64,000 nucleotides of DNA from an uncultured Collinsella sp. (GTDB taxonomy: Bacteria; Actinomycetota; Coriobacteriia; Coriobacteriales; Coriobacteriaceae): assembly GCA_900540855.1 (NCBI GenBank), contig UQHK01000011.1, positions 1 to 64,000 on the forward strand, given 5' to 3'. This document shows, piece after piece, positions 45,468 to 54,848 of this stretch. Position 1 is the first letter of the stretch, and every line of letters starts with the position of its first letter. Under the pieces are notes generated by a model, which was not told where the DNA came from, did no database searches, and saw nothing but the letters and a program-made list of their open reading frames with translations. The position numbers were made by a program, and so were the translations under genes.

Positions 45468-48400
45468 ATGAGCAAACTCGTCGAGGGCATTAAGGACCGC
45501 ATGGTCGCTGCCGCACGCGAGGCCGCGCCCGCCGTGGTGGACGCCGCGCAGAAGGCCGCGACCGCGGCAGCCGAGAAAGTTGCCGAGGCAGTTGCCGATG
45601 CCAAGAACGCGGCAGGGGAGGCGTCCGTCACTGGCGAGCCCGCTACCGCCGCTGAGCCCGTAGCCGCCGCCCACGCCCCCGAAGGCGCGATCTTCAACCC
45701 CGAGAACGCTCGTGGCAACCTGCACCTGGGCATCGACGTGGGTTCCACTACCGTTAAGCTCGCCGTGCTCAACGACGACAACCAGATCGTCTACGCCAAG
45801 TACCAGCGCCATCACACCGACGTCCGTGCCTGCGCCCGCGACCTGTTCGAGGGTGCCGCGACCGTGCTGCCGACGGCCCAGATGACCTGCGCCATTACCG
45901 GCTCGGGCGGCCTGCTGCTGTCCCAGTGGCTCGACCTGGAGTTTGTCCAGGAGGTCATCGCCAGCAAACGCGCCGTCGAGACCCTTATCCCGGCCACCGA
46001 TGTCGCCATCGAGCTGGGCGGCGAGGACGCCAAGATCATCTACTTCGACAACGGCATCGAGCAGCGCATGAACGGCACCTGCGCCGGCGGTACGGGCGCC
46101 TTCATCGACCAGATGGCAACCCTGCTGCACACCGACGCCAGCGGCCTCAACGAGCTCGCGGCCAACGCCACCACCATCTATCCCATCGCCAGTCGCTGCG
46201 GCGTATTTGCCAAGACCGACGTGCAGCCGCTGCTCAACGAGGGCGCCCGTCCCGAGGACGTGGCCGCCTCCATCTTCCAGGCCGTCGTGACCCAGACCAT
46301 CTCGGGCCTGGCGTGCGGTCGTCCCATCCGCGGCAACGTCGCCTTCCTGGGCGGCCCGCTGCAGTACCTCTCCGAGCTGCGCCACCGCTTCTACCTCACG
46401 CTCAACCTGGACGAGGAACACCGTATCGTGCCCCAAAACGCTCACCTGTTTGTGGCGAGCGGCGCCGCCATGGCGCACGAGTCCAACAAGCTCAGCACGT
46501 TCCCGCAGCTCATCGAGGCCATCGATGCCCTGGGTGACACGCAGGGTGCCGAGGTCGAGCGTCTGGATCCGCTCTTTGCCACCGACGAGGACTTTGCCGA
46601 GTTCAAGGGTCGCCACGACCAGGAAGTCGTCCCCAAGGGCAAGCTCGACGGCTACACCGGCCGCGTGTTCATCGGTATCGACGCCGGCTCCACCACCATG
46701 AAGGCCGCGCTCGTGGGCGAGGACGGCCAGCTGTTGCACACCTGGTACGGCAACAACAACGGCGACATCCTGGGCACGGCCAAGGTCATCATGGCCGATT
46801 TCTACAACCACATCCCCGCCGGCTGTACCATCGGCCACGTGACCACCACGGGCTACGGCGAGGCGCTGCTCATCGAGGCCCTCAAGGCCGACTCCGGCGA
46901 GATCGAGACCGTTGCGCACCTGCGTGGCGCCAAGGCATTCCTGCCCGGCGTCGAGTTCATCCTGGACATCGGCGGCCAGGACATGAAGTGTCTGCGCGTT
47001 AAGGACGGCGTGATTGAGCACATCATGCTCAACGAGGCCTGCTCATCGGGCTGCGGCAGCTTTATCGAGAGCTTCGCCGTGTCTATGAACATGGACGTGC
47101 GCGCGTTTGCCGATGCCGCCATCCATGCCAAGGCCCCCGTCGACCTGGGCAGTCGCTGCACGGTCTTTATGAACTCGCGCGTCAAGCAGGCGCAAAAGGA
47201 AGGTGCCACGGTGGGCGACATCGCGGCCGGCCTGTCCTATTCCGTCATCAAGAATGCCCTGTTCAAGGTTATTAAGCTGCGCGACCCCAAGGAGATCGGC
47301 AGCCAGGTGATCGTTCAGGGCGGCACCTTTATGTCCGACGCCACGTTGCGCGCGTTTGAGCAGCTCACCGGCGTTCATGCCGTGCGTCCCGACATCGCCG
47401 GCTGCATGGGCGCCTATGGTGCGGCCCTGCTCGCCCGCGATCGCGCCGGCGCCGACGGCACCTCGACCATCCTTTCGGCCGAGGACATCGCGCACCTCAC
47501 CGTGACGCAAAAGCATGTCCGCTGCGGCCGCTGCTCCAACAACTGCCAGCTCACCGTCAACGACTTTGGCGGCGGCAGGCGCTTCATTACCGGTAACCGC
47601 TGCGAGAAGGGTGCCGGCCACAAAAAGCAAAAGACCGAGGCGCCCAACCTCTTCAAAAAGAAGAACGATCTGCTCTTTAACCGCGAGGTGCTGAGCCCCG
47701 ACGAGGCCCCGCGCGGCACCGTCGGCATCCCGCGCGCGCTCAACATGTACGAGAACTACCCCTTCTGGCACGCGTTCTTTACGCGCTTGGGCTTTAGCGT
47801 GCAGCTGTCCGACCAGTCGAGCAAAAAGACCTACCAGGCGGGCATCGAGTCCATGCCGTCCGAGAGCGTGTGCTATCCGGCAAAGATGAGCCACGGCCAC
47901 GTGATGAACCTCATTGACCGCGACGTCGACTTCATTTGGATGCCGTGCGTGCGCTGGGAGCGCAAAGAGGACCCGACGGCTGGTAACTGCTACAACTGCC
48001 CCATCGTCATGAGCTACCCCACAGCGCTGGCGCTCAACATCGACGAGATCCGCGAGCAGAACATCGAGTTCCTGTATCCGTTTGTGCCCTATCACGATAA
48101 GACCGAGCTCAAGCGCCGCCTGTACCAGGTGCTCGCCGTCGACCGCGTGGCCGATGCTGAGGCCGGTCGCGGTCGCGTGCGCGGACCCAAGATCACCCGC
48201 TCCGAGGTCGATGCCGCCGTCAACGCTGCCTTTGAGGCCGATGCGCGTTTCCACGAGGACATCCAGACTATGGGCGAGGAGGCCCTTAAGTGGGTCGAGG
48301 ATCACGGCGGCCACGGCATTGTGCTCGCCGGTCGCCCTTACCACAACGACCCCGAGATCAACCACGCCCTGCCCGAGCTTATCTCGAGCTTTGGCTTTGC

Positions 48401-50249
48401 GGTCTTTACCGAGGATTCGCTTGCACACCTGGTGAAGCCCGAGCGTCCGATTCGCGTCGTCGACCAGTGGATGTACCACAGCCGCCTGTACGCCGTCGCC
48501 CGTTTTGTGACGATGCGCAACGACCTGGACCTGATCCAGCTCAACTCTTTCGGCTGCGGTCTGGACGCTCTGACCACCGACCAGGTGCAGGAGATTCTGG
48601 AGGCCAGCGGCAAGATCTACACCGTGCTCAAGATCGACGAGGTGTCCAACCTGGGTGCCGCGCGCATCCGCATCCGCTCGCTCATGGCAGCGCTCAAGGA
48701 CCAGGAGGCCGAGCGCTTGGCAGAGGCCACGGCCGCGGGCGAGGCCTACGAGCAGGGTGACGCCGCACCGGTGGCGCCCTCCACGGATGCCCCCGCGTTC
48801 GCGAGCCGCAAGTACACGTTCGAAGCACAGCGTGAGAGCGCATCGACCGCGTGGCCCAAGGTGCCCTTTACTGAGCAGATGCGCGACGAGGGCTATACCA
48901 TCCTGTGCCCACAGATGGCGCCGATCCACTTTGACCTGGTCAAAGAGGTGTTCCGTGGTGCCGGCTACAATCTTGAGCTGCTGCCCTCGACCGATCACGA
49001 TGCCGTCGAGGCCGGCCTGCGCTATGTGAACAATGACATTTGCTACCCGTCGATCCTGGTGACGGGCCAGATTATGGAGGCCATCGAGAGCGGCAGATAC
49101 GATCTGTCCAAGACGGCCGTGGTTATCAGCCAGACCGGCGGCGGCTGCCGTGCCACCAACTATATCGCGCTCATCCGCAAGGCCCTGCGCGAGAGCGGCC
49201 ACCCCGAGATTCCGGTGATCTCGCTTTCGGCCGTGGCGCTCGGCGAGGACAACCCCGGCTTTAAGATTACGCCGGCGCTGCTTAAGCAGGCCGTGTACGC
49301 GGTGCTCTTTGGCGACGTGATGATGCAGATGCTCTACCGCTGCCGCCCGTACGAGGCCACGCCTGGTGCCGCCAACACGCTCTATGAAGAGTACATGGCG
49401 CGTGCCCGCAAGCTGGCGCCCAAGTTTAACCGCCACAACTACACCAAGCTGTGCCGCGAGGCCATCCGCGCGTTCGACACCATGCCGCTCGTGGGCGAGG
49501 GCACCAAGCCGCGTGTGGGCGTGGTCGGCGAGATCCTGGTCAAGTTCCATCCCACGGCCAACAACCACGTGGTCGACGTTATCGAGCACGAGGGCTGCGA
49601 GGCCGTAGTACCGGGCCTGCTCGACTTCTTCCTGTACTCCATGAGCAACGCCGAGCTGCAGAAAGACGAGCTGGGAAGCTCTGCTACAACGCGTGCGGGC
49701 ATGCAAGCGCTCATCAAGCTTGTGGACTGGATGCGCACGCCGGTGGAGGAGATGCTCGAGAAGTCCGAACGTTTTGAGGCGCCCGAGCGCATCGGCACCA
49801 TGGCCGACAAGGCCCGTACGGTACTTTCGGTGTGCAACAACATGGGCGAGGGCTGGTTGCTCACGGCCGAGATGCTCGACCTGATCGACCATGGTGCGCC
49901 CAACATCATCTGCACGCAGCCCTTTGCGTGCCTGCCCAACCACGTGGTGGGTAAGGCTGTGATCAAGGAACTGCGCCGTCAGCACCCCGAGAGCAACATT
50001 GTCGCGGTGGACTACGACCCCGGTGCGTCCGAGGTCAACCAGCTCAACCGCATTAAGCTCATGATCAGCGTGGCCAAGGAGAACATGCGCGCTGGCAAGG
50101 GCTTTAAGCTCGAGAAGGTGGCGCCGCTCGCGATGGACGAGGTCACCGGCCAGATGCGTGCCCATGATGGCTGTGTGAGCTGCGGGCCGGCCAGGGAGGA
50201 GGCCGTTGCATCGGTCGCTGAGCGCCTGGGACGCGGCATTAAGAAGTAG
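45468..50249 (+). CDS. 2-hydroxyacyl-CoA dehydratase activase-like multidomain protein
   Basis: A 1,593-residue protein. Residues 1-80 are an Ala-rich amphipathic helix region. Two ASKHA ATPase domains of the BadF/HgdC type follow, at about 85-330 (LGIDVGSTTVK, NGTCAGGTGAFIDQM) and about 400-650 (IGIDAGSTTMK, LNEACSSGCGSFIES), each with [4Fe-4S] cysteines. Then come a Cys motif (CGRCSNNC), a DUF2229 region (PRALNMYENYPFWHAFF) and a C-terminal HgdB-like part. The family is annotated as acyl-CoA dehydratase activase-related, and its true reaction is not established. GAGGAGAGACA precedes the ATG. It is the same transcription unit as the TetR gene. Confidence 0.9.
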   Translation: MSKLVEGIKDRMVAAAREAAPAVVDAAQKAATAAAEKVAEAVADAKNAAGEASVTGEPATAAEPVAAAHAPEGAIFNPENARGNLHLGIDVGSTTVKLAVLNDDNQIVYAKYQRHHTDVRACARDLFEGAATVLPTAQMTCAITGSGGLLLSQWLDLEFVQEVIASKRAVETLIPATDVAIELGGEDAKIIYFDNGIEQRMNGTCAGGTGAFIDQMATLLHTDASGLNELAANATTIYPIASRCGVFAKTDVQPLLNEGARPEDVAASIFQAVVTQTISGLACGRPIRGNVAFLGGPLQYLSELRHRFYLTLNLDEEHRIVPQNAHLFVASGAAMAHESNKLSTFPQLIEAIDALGDTQGAEVERLDPLFATDEDFAEFKGRHDQEVVPKGKLDGYTGRVFIGIDAGSTTMKAALVGEDGQLLHTWYGNNNGDILGTAKVIMADFYNHIPAGCTIGHVTTTGYGEALLIEALKADSGEIETVAHLRGAKAFLPGVEFILDIGGQDMKCLRVKDGVIEHIMLNEACSSGCGSFIESFAVSMNMDVRAFADAAIHAKAPVDLGSRCTVFMNSRVKQAQKEGATVGDIAAGLSYSVIKNALFKVIKLRDPKEIGSQVIVQGGTFMSDATLRAFEQLTGVHAVRPDIAGCMGAYGAALLARDRAGADGTSTILSAEDIAHLTVTQKHVRCGRCSNNCQLTVNDFGGGRRFITGNRCEKGAGHKKQKTEAPNLFKKKNDLLFNREVLSPDEAPRGTVGIPRALNMYENYPFWHAFFTRLGFSVQLSDQSSKKTYQAGIESMPSESVCYPAKMSHGHVMNLIDRDVDFIWMPCVRWERKEDPTAGNCYNCPIVMSYPTALALNIDEIREQNIEFLYPFVPYHDKTELKRRLYQVLAVDRVADAEAGRGRVRGPKITRSEVDAAVNAAFEADARFHEDIQTMGEEALKWVEDHGGHGIVLAGRPYHNDPEINHALPELISSFGFAVFTEDSLAHLVKPERPIRVVDQWMYHSRLYAVARFVTMRNDLDLIQLNSFGCGLDALTTDQVQEILEASGKIYTVLKIDEVSNLGAARIRIRSLMAALKDQEAERLAEATAAGEAYEQGDAAPVAPSTDAPAFASRKYTFEAQRESASTAWPKVPFTEQMRDEGYTILCPQMAPIHFDLVKEVFRGAGYNLELLPSTDHDAVEAGLRYVNNDICYPSILVTGQIMEAIESGRYDLSKTAVVISQTGGGCRATNYIALIRKALRESGHPEIPVISLSAVALGEDNPGFKITPALLKQAVYAVLFGDVMMQMLYRCRPYEATPGAANTLYEEYMARARKLAPKFNRHNYTKLCREAIRAFDTMPLVGEGTKPRVGVVGEILVKFHPTANNHVVDVIEHEGCEAVVPGLLDFFLYSMSNAELQKDELGSSATTRAGMQALIKLVDWMRTPVEEMLEKSERFEAPERIGTMADKARTVLSVCNNMGEGWLLTAEMLDLIDHGAPNIICTQPFACLPNHVVGKAVIKELRRQHPESNIVAVDYDPGASEVNQLNRIKLMISVAKENMRAGKGFKLEKVAPLAMDEVTGQMRAHDGCVSCGPAREEAVASVAERLGRGIKK

Positions 50250-50280
50250 TTGGCCTACTTCGAGCCGGATGTAAGACAAA

Positions 50281-50315
50281 AGGGTGGTAGCCGCGCCGGC
50301 TACCACCCTTTTTTA
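50281..50315 (+). terminator. Rho-independent terminator of the activase gene
   Basis: GGGTGGTAGCCG pairs with CGGCTACCACCC around CGC, followed by TTTTTTAC. A decayed copy lies at about 55697-55730. Confidence 0.88.
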
Positions 50316-50368
50316 CTGGATATATGTTGCGTAAATGGCCTTGCCGACGCCTTTCGTGGACTCGGATT

Positions 50369-50506
50369 TCGGAAGTGGGGCACAGTTTTGTGGGTGGTGA
50401 GTGGGCCACTGACTTGCCAAGAGTCTGCCGGCCCTTGTTGTTTTCTCTCGGAATACTACAAAAAACTCGGGGCTGGCCCACGCTTCCGTTCTGGCGGAAT
50501 GCGATG
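50369..50506. repeat. Imperfect inverted-repeat element
   Basis: CGGAAGTGGGGC near the left end pairs imperfectly with GCCCACGCTTCCG near 50490-50502, with GTGGGCCA/TGGCCCAC inside. It follows the activase terminator and lies at the left edge of the AT-richer island. The left end TTCGGAAGTG is shared with the element at 55782. Confidence 0.4.
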
Positions 50507-50539
50507 CTGTTTTGCATAGAATTAGTACGCCCGCCATGT

Positions 50540-51496
50540 TCAGCCGGAAAGGTCTCCTTCTTCAGCGCTTTTTAAACAGCGGGATAGCTGGCGTGCCTCA
50601 AGTTGAATGCAGCTTATCGCGTGATGAGTTTGCGCTCGGACATCGTTTGAATTTGAAGCGCAGTAAAAAGGGATTGATAATCTATCTTGTTTGCCTAGGC
50701 AAACGATTTTTGCTGGATAGCCTATCCTGATTTGAGACGTTTGCGAGGCTATGGTCAAAATAACCCCATGCTTACGAATGAGAAAATCGGACAAATTGTG
50801 CTGGTCTGCTAAGTTAATACTCTCGTAGCGGGGGAAAAGGCCCAGATGGTTAAATGCTGAGTCTATTCTTTTTCGACAATATCGAATGTCACAGGTGTTT
50901 GCAATTGGATATTGAGCCACCGCGTTTAGATTCGCTGCTGCGTGACTAGCTAATGGGTGATTGCTTTCAACGAGGAGGTTGACTTCGGCGTTCAATAAAA
51001 AATGCGATTCAAAAAGATTGGTGTCTACTTGCCCAGCGACAATCGCAATGTCGATTTGTCCGTCAAGTAGAAGGGATAAGCACGTTCCGCCGTCGTCGTA
51101 TCTGGAAACAGCAAATTTACCACCGTTGTACTTTTTCGAGAGCCGGTTTAGTGTGGGCTGGTTGAACCAGCTTATGAGTATTGGTGGTAGTCCGACTGCA
51201 ACGTGTGTCAAATGTGTCTGGGTTATTTTTATCTTTTCACGCGTGATTTGCGCATACGCTTGAATTCCCTCAATTGAAGCTAGTGCATCTAATGCTATAG
51301 GAAGGATTTCCTCTCCATAGTTTGTTAGATGTAGAATACTGCCTCTTTTTTCGAACAGCTTCAGACCAAGTTCAGATTCCAATGCTCGAATGCCTTTTGA
51401 AACAGCTTGCGGCGAAACGCTTAATATAGTTGCTGCATCCGAGTAATTCTGACAATCAAATACCTTTATGAAATACTGCAGCTGAACAACATTCAC
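50540..51496 (-). CDS. LysR-family regulator of the peptide locus
   Basis: A 318-residue LysR protein. The winged HTH is NYSDAATILSVSPQAVSKGIRALE at residues 17-40 with LGLKLFEKRGSILHLTNYGE. The ligand-binding domain follows from about residue 95. The start is the ATG at 51496. It diverges from the peptide operon with a 158-base gap, so it probably controls it. Base composition is clearly AT-richer than the activase gene. A perfect 16-bp palindrome GTTTGCCTAGGCAAAC lies inside its 3' part (50689-50704). Confidence 0.87.
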   Translation of the reverse strand: MNVVQLQYFIKVFDCQNYSDAATILSVSPQAVSKGIRALESELGLKLFEKRGSILHLTNYGEEILPIALDALASIEGIQAYAQITREKIKITQTHLTHVAVGLPPILISWFNQPTLNRLSKKYNGGKFAVSRYDDGGTCLSLLLDGQIDIAIVAGQVDTNLFESHFLLNAEVNLLVESNHPLASHAAANLNAVAQYPIANTCDIRYCRKRIDSAFNHLGLFPRYESINLADQHNLSDFLIRKHGVILTIASQTSQIRIGYPAKIVCLGKQDRLSIPFYCASNSNDVRAQTHHAISCIQLEARQLSRCLKSAEEGDLSG

Positions 51497-51654
51497 CAGA
51501 ATTTCCTTAGGTTGAATTTTTAATCAGGCTAAGTGTAAATTAAAAAATGTTAAACAAGGCAAACAAATTGTTTCATCTAGTACAAAAAGTTATCAAACAG
51601 CTTTTGACTTTTTGACCAAAGTATAACTAGGCCTAAAACGAGAAAGGAGCCATT
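51497..51654. promoter_or_regulatory. Divergent promoter region of the LysR and peptide genes
   Basis: AT-rich. AAACAAATTGTTT (51561-51573) is a palindrome that could be a LysR site. TTGTTT (51568-51573), 17 bases and TATCAA (51591-51596) form a possible promoter for the peptide operon. The exact start is not resolvable by eye. Confidence 0.45.
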
Positions 51655-51825
51655 GTGGATTGGATACAGCCAACTCAAACACCTAACGATATTGCTTTGC
51701 TATCAAGTTGGTGTCCTTGTCAGGGCGCAAAATGTCAGGGGCGCTGTAATCCCTGGGGGATGTGTACCGTGTACACGGGCGGGAATTGCCGCGCATTTCA
51801 ATATTGCGGTATACACGTTAGCTAG
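51655..51825 (+). CDS. Cysteine-rich RiPP precursor peptide 1
   Basis: GTG 51655 follows AGAAAGGAG with five bases of spacing, a strong site. The 56-residue product opens MDWIQPTQTPNDIALLSS and then carries seven cysteines at 20, 22, 27, 31, 37, 45 and 51, ending YCGIHVS. It lies in front of a second such peptide and a radical SAM/SPASM enzyme. The longer frame at 51653 (118 residues) reads another frame through both peptides and has no features of a protein. A precursor for thioether-type crosslinking is the best reading. Confidence 0.8.
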   Translation: MDWIQPTQTPNDIALLSSWCPCQGAKCQGRCNPWGMCTVYTGGNCRAFQYCGIHVS

Positions 51826-51833
51826 GAGCTTCG

Positions 51834-51998
51834 ATGGAATATATTCAAAAGCCAGTGAATACTCAGATGCCTGCTTCGTCTCGAGATATTTCTACGTGTG
51901 TGTCCTGTGCAGCGCATATTTGTTGGAGTTATTCAGGGGGAGGACCGTGTGGCCTGAGGATCTGCATTACCAAATTTTGTGGCTGGAATTACTCCTAA
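51834..51998 (+). CDS. Cysteine-rich RiPP precursor peptide 2
   Basis: ATG 51834 has TAGGAG five bases upstream, overlapping the stop of peptide 1. The 54-residue product opens MEYIQKPVNTQMPASSRD. It has six cysteines at 22, 25, 30, 39, 44 and 49 and ends FCGWNYS. The short start M-(D/E)-(W/Y)-I-Q is shared with peptide 1, and the x-C-G-x-x-x-S end is similar. The two are likely products of a duplication and substrates of the adjacent maturase. Confidence 0.8.
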   Translation: MEYIQKPVNTQMPASSRDISTCVSCAAHICWSYSGGGPCGLRICITKFCGWNYS

Positions 51999-52036
51999 TG
52001 GCAGGTTGAAATATTGAAATATGCAACGGAGTAGAA

Positions 52037-53296
52037 ATGAAACAGTCTCGCTTTAATGTAATCGATAAAGGCAATCAGCCTACGCTGGTATATAACTCTT
52101 ACTCCGGCGCAATTGTTGCGTTGGATGCGGAATACGAGAAGGCACTATTTGCGAATGGGGCTAATGGCCCTTCGGAAATTGTCGACAATTTGATGGACGC
52201 GGGGTTGTTGGTTTCCGACGGACTTGATGAAATCGAACATTTAAAAGAGATATCATCGGCCTGTCGCATGCAATCAAAATCACTTTCATTTACGATAGCT
52301 CCGACATTGAATTGTAATTTCAGGTGTCCGTATTGTTATGAGGACGGCAAGCGTTATGGTTCAATGAGCGACCAGTGCGTCGATCAGGTAATAAAGCATA
52401 TCAATGGCATGGCTTTAGACAATCAGGCAGATAGTTTGCAGATTGCCTGGTATGGCGGCGAGCCTTTATTGGCGATTGAGACGGTGGAGAAGATTACGCG
52501 CGGAATCCGAAGTGATGAAATCTTATTTAACGCCAGCATGGTGACCAACGGTTATTTCTTAGATGGGAAAACGGCGGAGTTGCTTGCAAAAAATGGGGTC
52601 ACGCACGTTCAGGTGACTGTCGATGGTCCGCCTGAAATACACAATCAACGAAGATGTCTTCCTTCTGGCGGTGATACGTTCAACCGTATTATCGATAACG
52701 TAAAAAGAGCTAGTGCGTACTTCAATGTCATCTTAAGAGTTAATGTTGATCCGACGAACGGTGATCAGATTGATCGCTTGATTGATTCGCTTGATCAAAA
52801 AGGTCTTCGTAATAGAGTAAAACTGTATTTAGCGGCAGTAGATGATATAAATGGGGCATGCGCTAACTCTCCGTGCTATTCAGAGGACGAATTTGCCTCG
52901 ATTGAAGCATCCTGTTTGTCTCGCTACAAAATGACGGGGTACATGGATCCGTTTCTTCCAGGCTTTAATCCGACCATATGCGGAGCCGTCAATAAATATT
53001 CAGAAGTTATTGGACCAGATGGTTCCTTATATAAATGCTGGAATGAAATAGGATATTCCGACAGAAGTTATGGCAGCATCTTTGAAAGCGTAGCGAGTAA
53101 CGCATTCGAAGTTTCCAAATGGAATGCTTACGACTTTTGTTCAGATTCAGAATGTCTTAACTGCTCGCTTCTTCCTATGTGCATGGGTGGCTGTCCCTTC
53201 ACCAGGCTGTATGAAAATAAGACAAGCTGCGTATCTGCAAGAAAGAACTGTATAAAAGTAATGAGGGCGGCCTATGATTTCAAGCATAAGAAGTGA
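52037..53296 (+). CDS. Radical SAM/SPASM peptide maturase
   Basis: A 419-residue radical SAM enzyme. An N-terminal region of about 75 residues (FNVIDKGNQPTLVYNSYSGA) resembles peptide-recognition parts of such maturases. The SAM cluster motif is LNCNFRCPYCYED, cysteines 93, 97 and 100. YGGEPLL follows. The SPASM cysteines begin near 315 (CGAVNKYSEVIGPDGSLYKC) and continue in CSDSECLNCSLLPMCMGGC and two final cysteines. This architecture installs C-S or C-C links in RiPPs. It overlaps the ABC gene by 23 bases. Confidence 0.93.
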   Translation: MKQSRFNVIDKGNQPTLVYNSYSGAIVALDAEYEKALFANGANGPSEIVDNLMDAGLLVSDGLDEIEHLKEISSACRMQSKSLSFTIAPTLNCNFRCPYCYEDGKRYGSMSDQCVDQVIKHINGMALDNQADSLQIAWYGGEPLLAIETVEKITRGIRSDEILFNASMVTNGYFLDGKTAELLAKNGVTHVQVTVDGPPEIHNQRRCLPSGGDTFNRIIDNVKRASAYFNVILRVNVDPTNGDQIDRLIDSLDQKGLRNRVKLYLAAVDDINGACANSPCYSEDEFASIEASCLSRYKMTGYMDPFLPGFNPTICGAVNKYSEVIGPDGSLYKCWNEIGYSDRSYGSIFESVASNAFEVSKWNAYDFCSDSECLNCSLLPMCMGGCPFTRLYENKTSCVSARKNCIKVMRAAYDFKHKK

Positions 53297-54848
53297 TGCG
53301 GACTCAACGGCGCTCTTCGATTATCTGCCATATTTCAGACTTGGGTTTTCTTCCCAATTGCTTCTGGTTATAGTCTTCGCGTTGTGCTTAATAATATCTG
53401 GAATGATGGCTTCTGTATCCCCGCTGCTTACGAGCGCTCTGGTTGACAATATATCTAAAAAAACATCTTACGATACTATCATGATTAGCAGCGCTCTAAT
53501 TGGTTTTGCGGCACTAATCGATATTGTTGTCAGTTATTTAAGCACCCTTCTTTCAATGCGGATAACGACCGTGGCTGCATACTCGATTGTTCGAAGTAAA
53601 ATCGATGAGCTCGTTCGGATGCCTTTTGAGTTATATTTTGAGCAGGAGTCAGCTGAAAAAACTCAACAAATATGTTCAGATGCCAATACTGTGGCTTCCT
53701 TCGGATTGTCGGTGCTCCAGACGGTACTTCTTGCGGTTGTCCAGCTAGGTATCAGTTTTATTTTTCTCTATGGATGCTCCGTAGCGCTCTTTTGGGTTTC
53801 CGTGACATTTTGCATCTTGTATGCAATTGCATATGCTTTATTCAGAAAACCGCTTTTTGTTTCAGGTCTGACCTTTAAGGAGGAGCAGTCCCTGTATTTC
53901 GGAAAAGTGGAGTCCGTACTTGCGCATCAGAGATTTTTGTATGTTAATGTGCTATTCGAAAGAGCATTGAAATCCATAGATAGCTTTTTTTCGTCTTTGC
54001 TGCACGCCGGAGTCGCCTATCAAAGTGTCGTTTCGAGATTTCAGGCAACGGATTCCTTTGCTGCGGCTGCGTCCCAGGTGACTATTCTTTTGATTTCGGC
54101 TTTCTATGTAATGCATGGAAGCATGAGTGTAGGCCAACTTGTTGCCGTTTCGAGCTACATGGCTTTAATGCTATCTGCCGTGAGGTCAATCTACGGTATA
54201 GGTAGTAGCGTACAAGACTGCTTCTCATCGATATCTCGTCTAAATGCCTCTAAATTGCCTTTGGCTGTTGCTGGAGAGGAGCTCTTGGAGATCGATTACA
54301 TCGAACTGCATAATTTTGGTTTTACATTAAATGAAAAGTGTCTCTACAATAACTTGAATCTCAGGTTTGACAAAGGAAAGCTCTATGCTCTTGTGGGGAT
54401 TAATGGCTCGGGCAAAACGAGCCTTGCGTACTTATTAATGGGTTGTTTCAATTCGGGTTACGGTGGGGCTATTTCCTACAACGGTAAGGCCCAAGAAGAA
54501 ATCAACTGCGAGCACCTTAGGCGGAATCTAGTTTCGTTTGCCGAACAAACCCCGATATCAGTAAAGGATTTTCTTAGCGATAGAAATTTTCCTTCTATCG
54601 AAAAGAAGAGGTGCGGAGGAATGTCTCCTGGGGAACTGAAACAATTGGAAATTAGGCGGGTCTTGGAAAAGAAGGCAGACGTCTATTTATTCGATGAGCC
54701 AACAGCATCACTTGATATTGCTCATAAAGAAGCTCTGATAAATGCTGTGAAGGAACTGCGCAAGCACAAGATTGTCATTGTTATTACACACGATATGGAC
54801 CTAATAGCAGCTAGTGATGAGGTGGTAGAGCTTGGGAAAAGCGACTGA
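53274..54848 (+). CDS. ABC exporter with fused membrane and ATPase domains
   Basis: A 524-residue half-transporter. Six helices lie in residues 20-310. The ATPase has Walker A VGINGSGKTSLAYLLMG near 374, signature MSPGELKQLEIRRVL near 450, Walker B VYLFDEPTAS and H-loop VITHDMDL. The NBD is short. There is no N-terminal C39 peptidase domain, so a separate protease must cut the leader. GAGGGCGGCCT precedes the start, which lies within the maturase gene. Presumably it exports the mature peptides. Confidence 0.9.
   Translation: MISSIRSDADSTALFDYLPYFRLGFSSQLLLVIVFALCLIISGMMASVSPLLTSALVDNISKKTSYDTIMISSALIGFAALIDIVVSYLSTLLSMRITTVAAYSIVRSKIDELVRMPFELYFEQESAEKTQQICSDANTVASFGLSVLQTVLLAVVQLGISFIFLYGCSVALFWVSVTFCILYAIAYALFRKPLFVSGLTFKEEQSLYFGKVESVLAHQRFLYVNVLFERALKSIDSFFSSLLHAGVAYQSVVSRFQATDSFAAAASQVTILLISAFYVMHGSMSVGQLVAVSSYMALMLSAVRSIYGIGSSVQDCFSSISRLNASKLPLAVAGEELLEIDYIELHNFGFTLNEKCLYNNLNLRFDKGKLYALVGINGSGKTSLAYLLMGCFNSGYGGAISYNGKAQEEINCEHLRRNLVSFAEQTPISVKDFLSDRNFPSIEKKRCGGMSPGELKQLEIRRVLEKKADVYLFDEPTASLDIAHKEALINAVKELRKHKIVIVITHDMDLIAASDEVVELGKSD

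Noticed and set aside
47043..50306. 1,087-residue minus-strand open frame opposite the activase gene
   Set aside because: It is a mirror of the codon bias of the plus-strand gene. No family resemblance, no ribosome binding site, and the plus strand has clear motifs throughout.
51653..52009. 118-residue frame from TTG 51653
   Set aside because: It has no binding site at proper spacing for that codon and no domain, and overlaps two well-signalled Cys-rich peptides in another frame.
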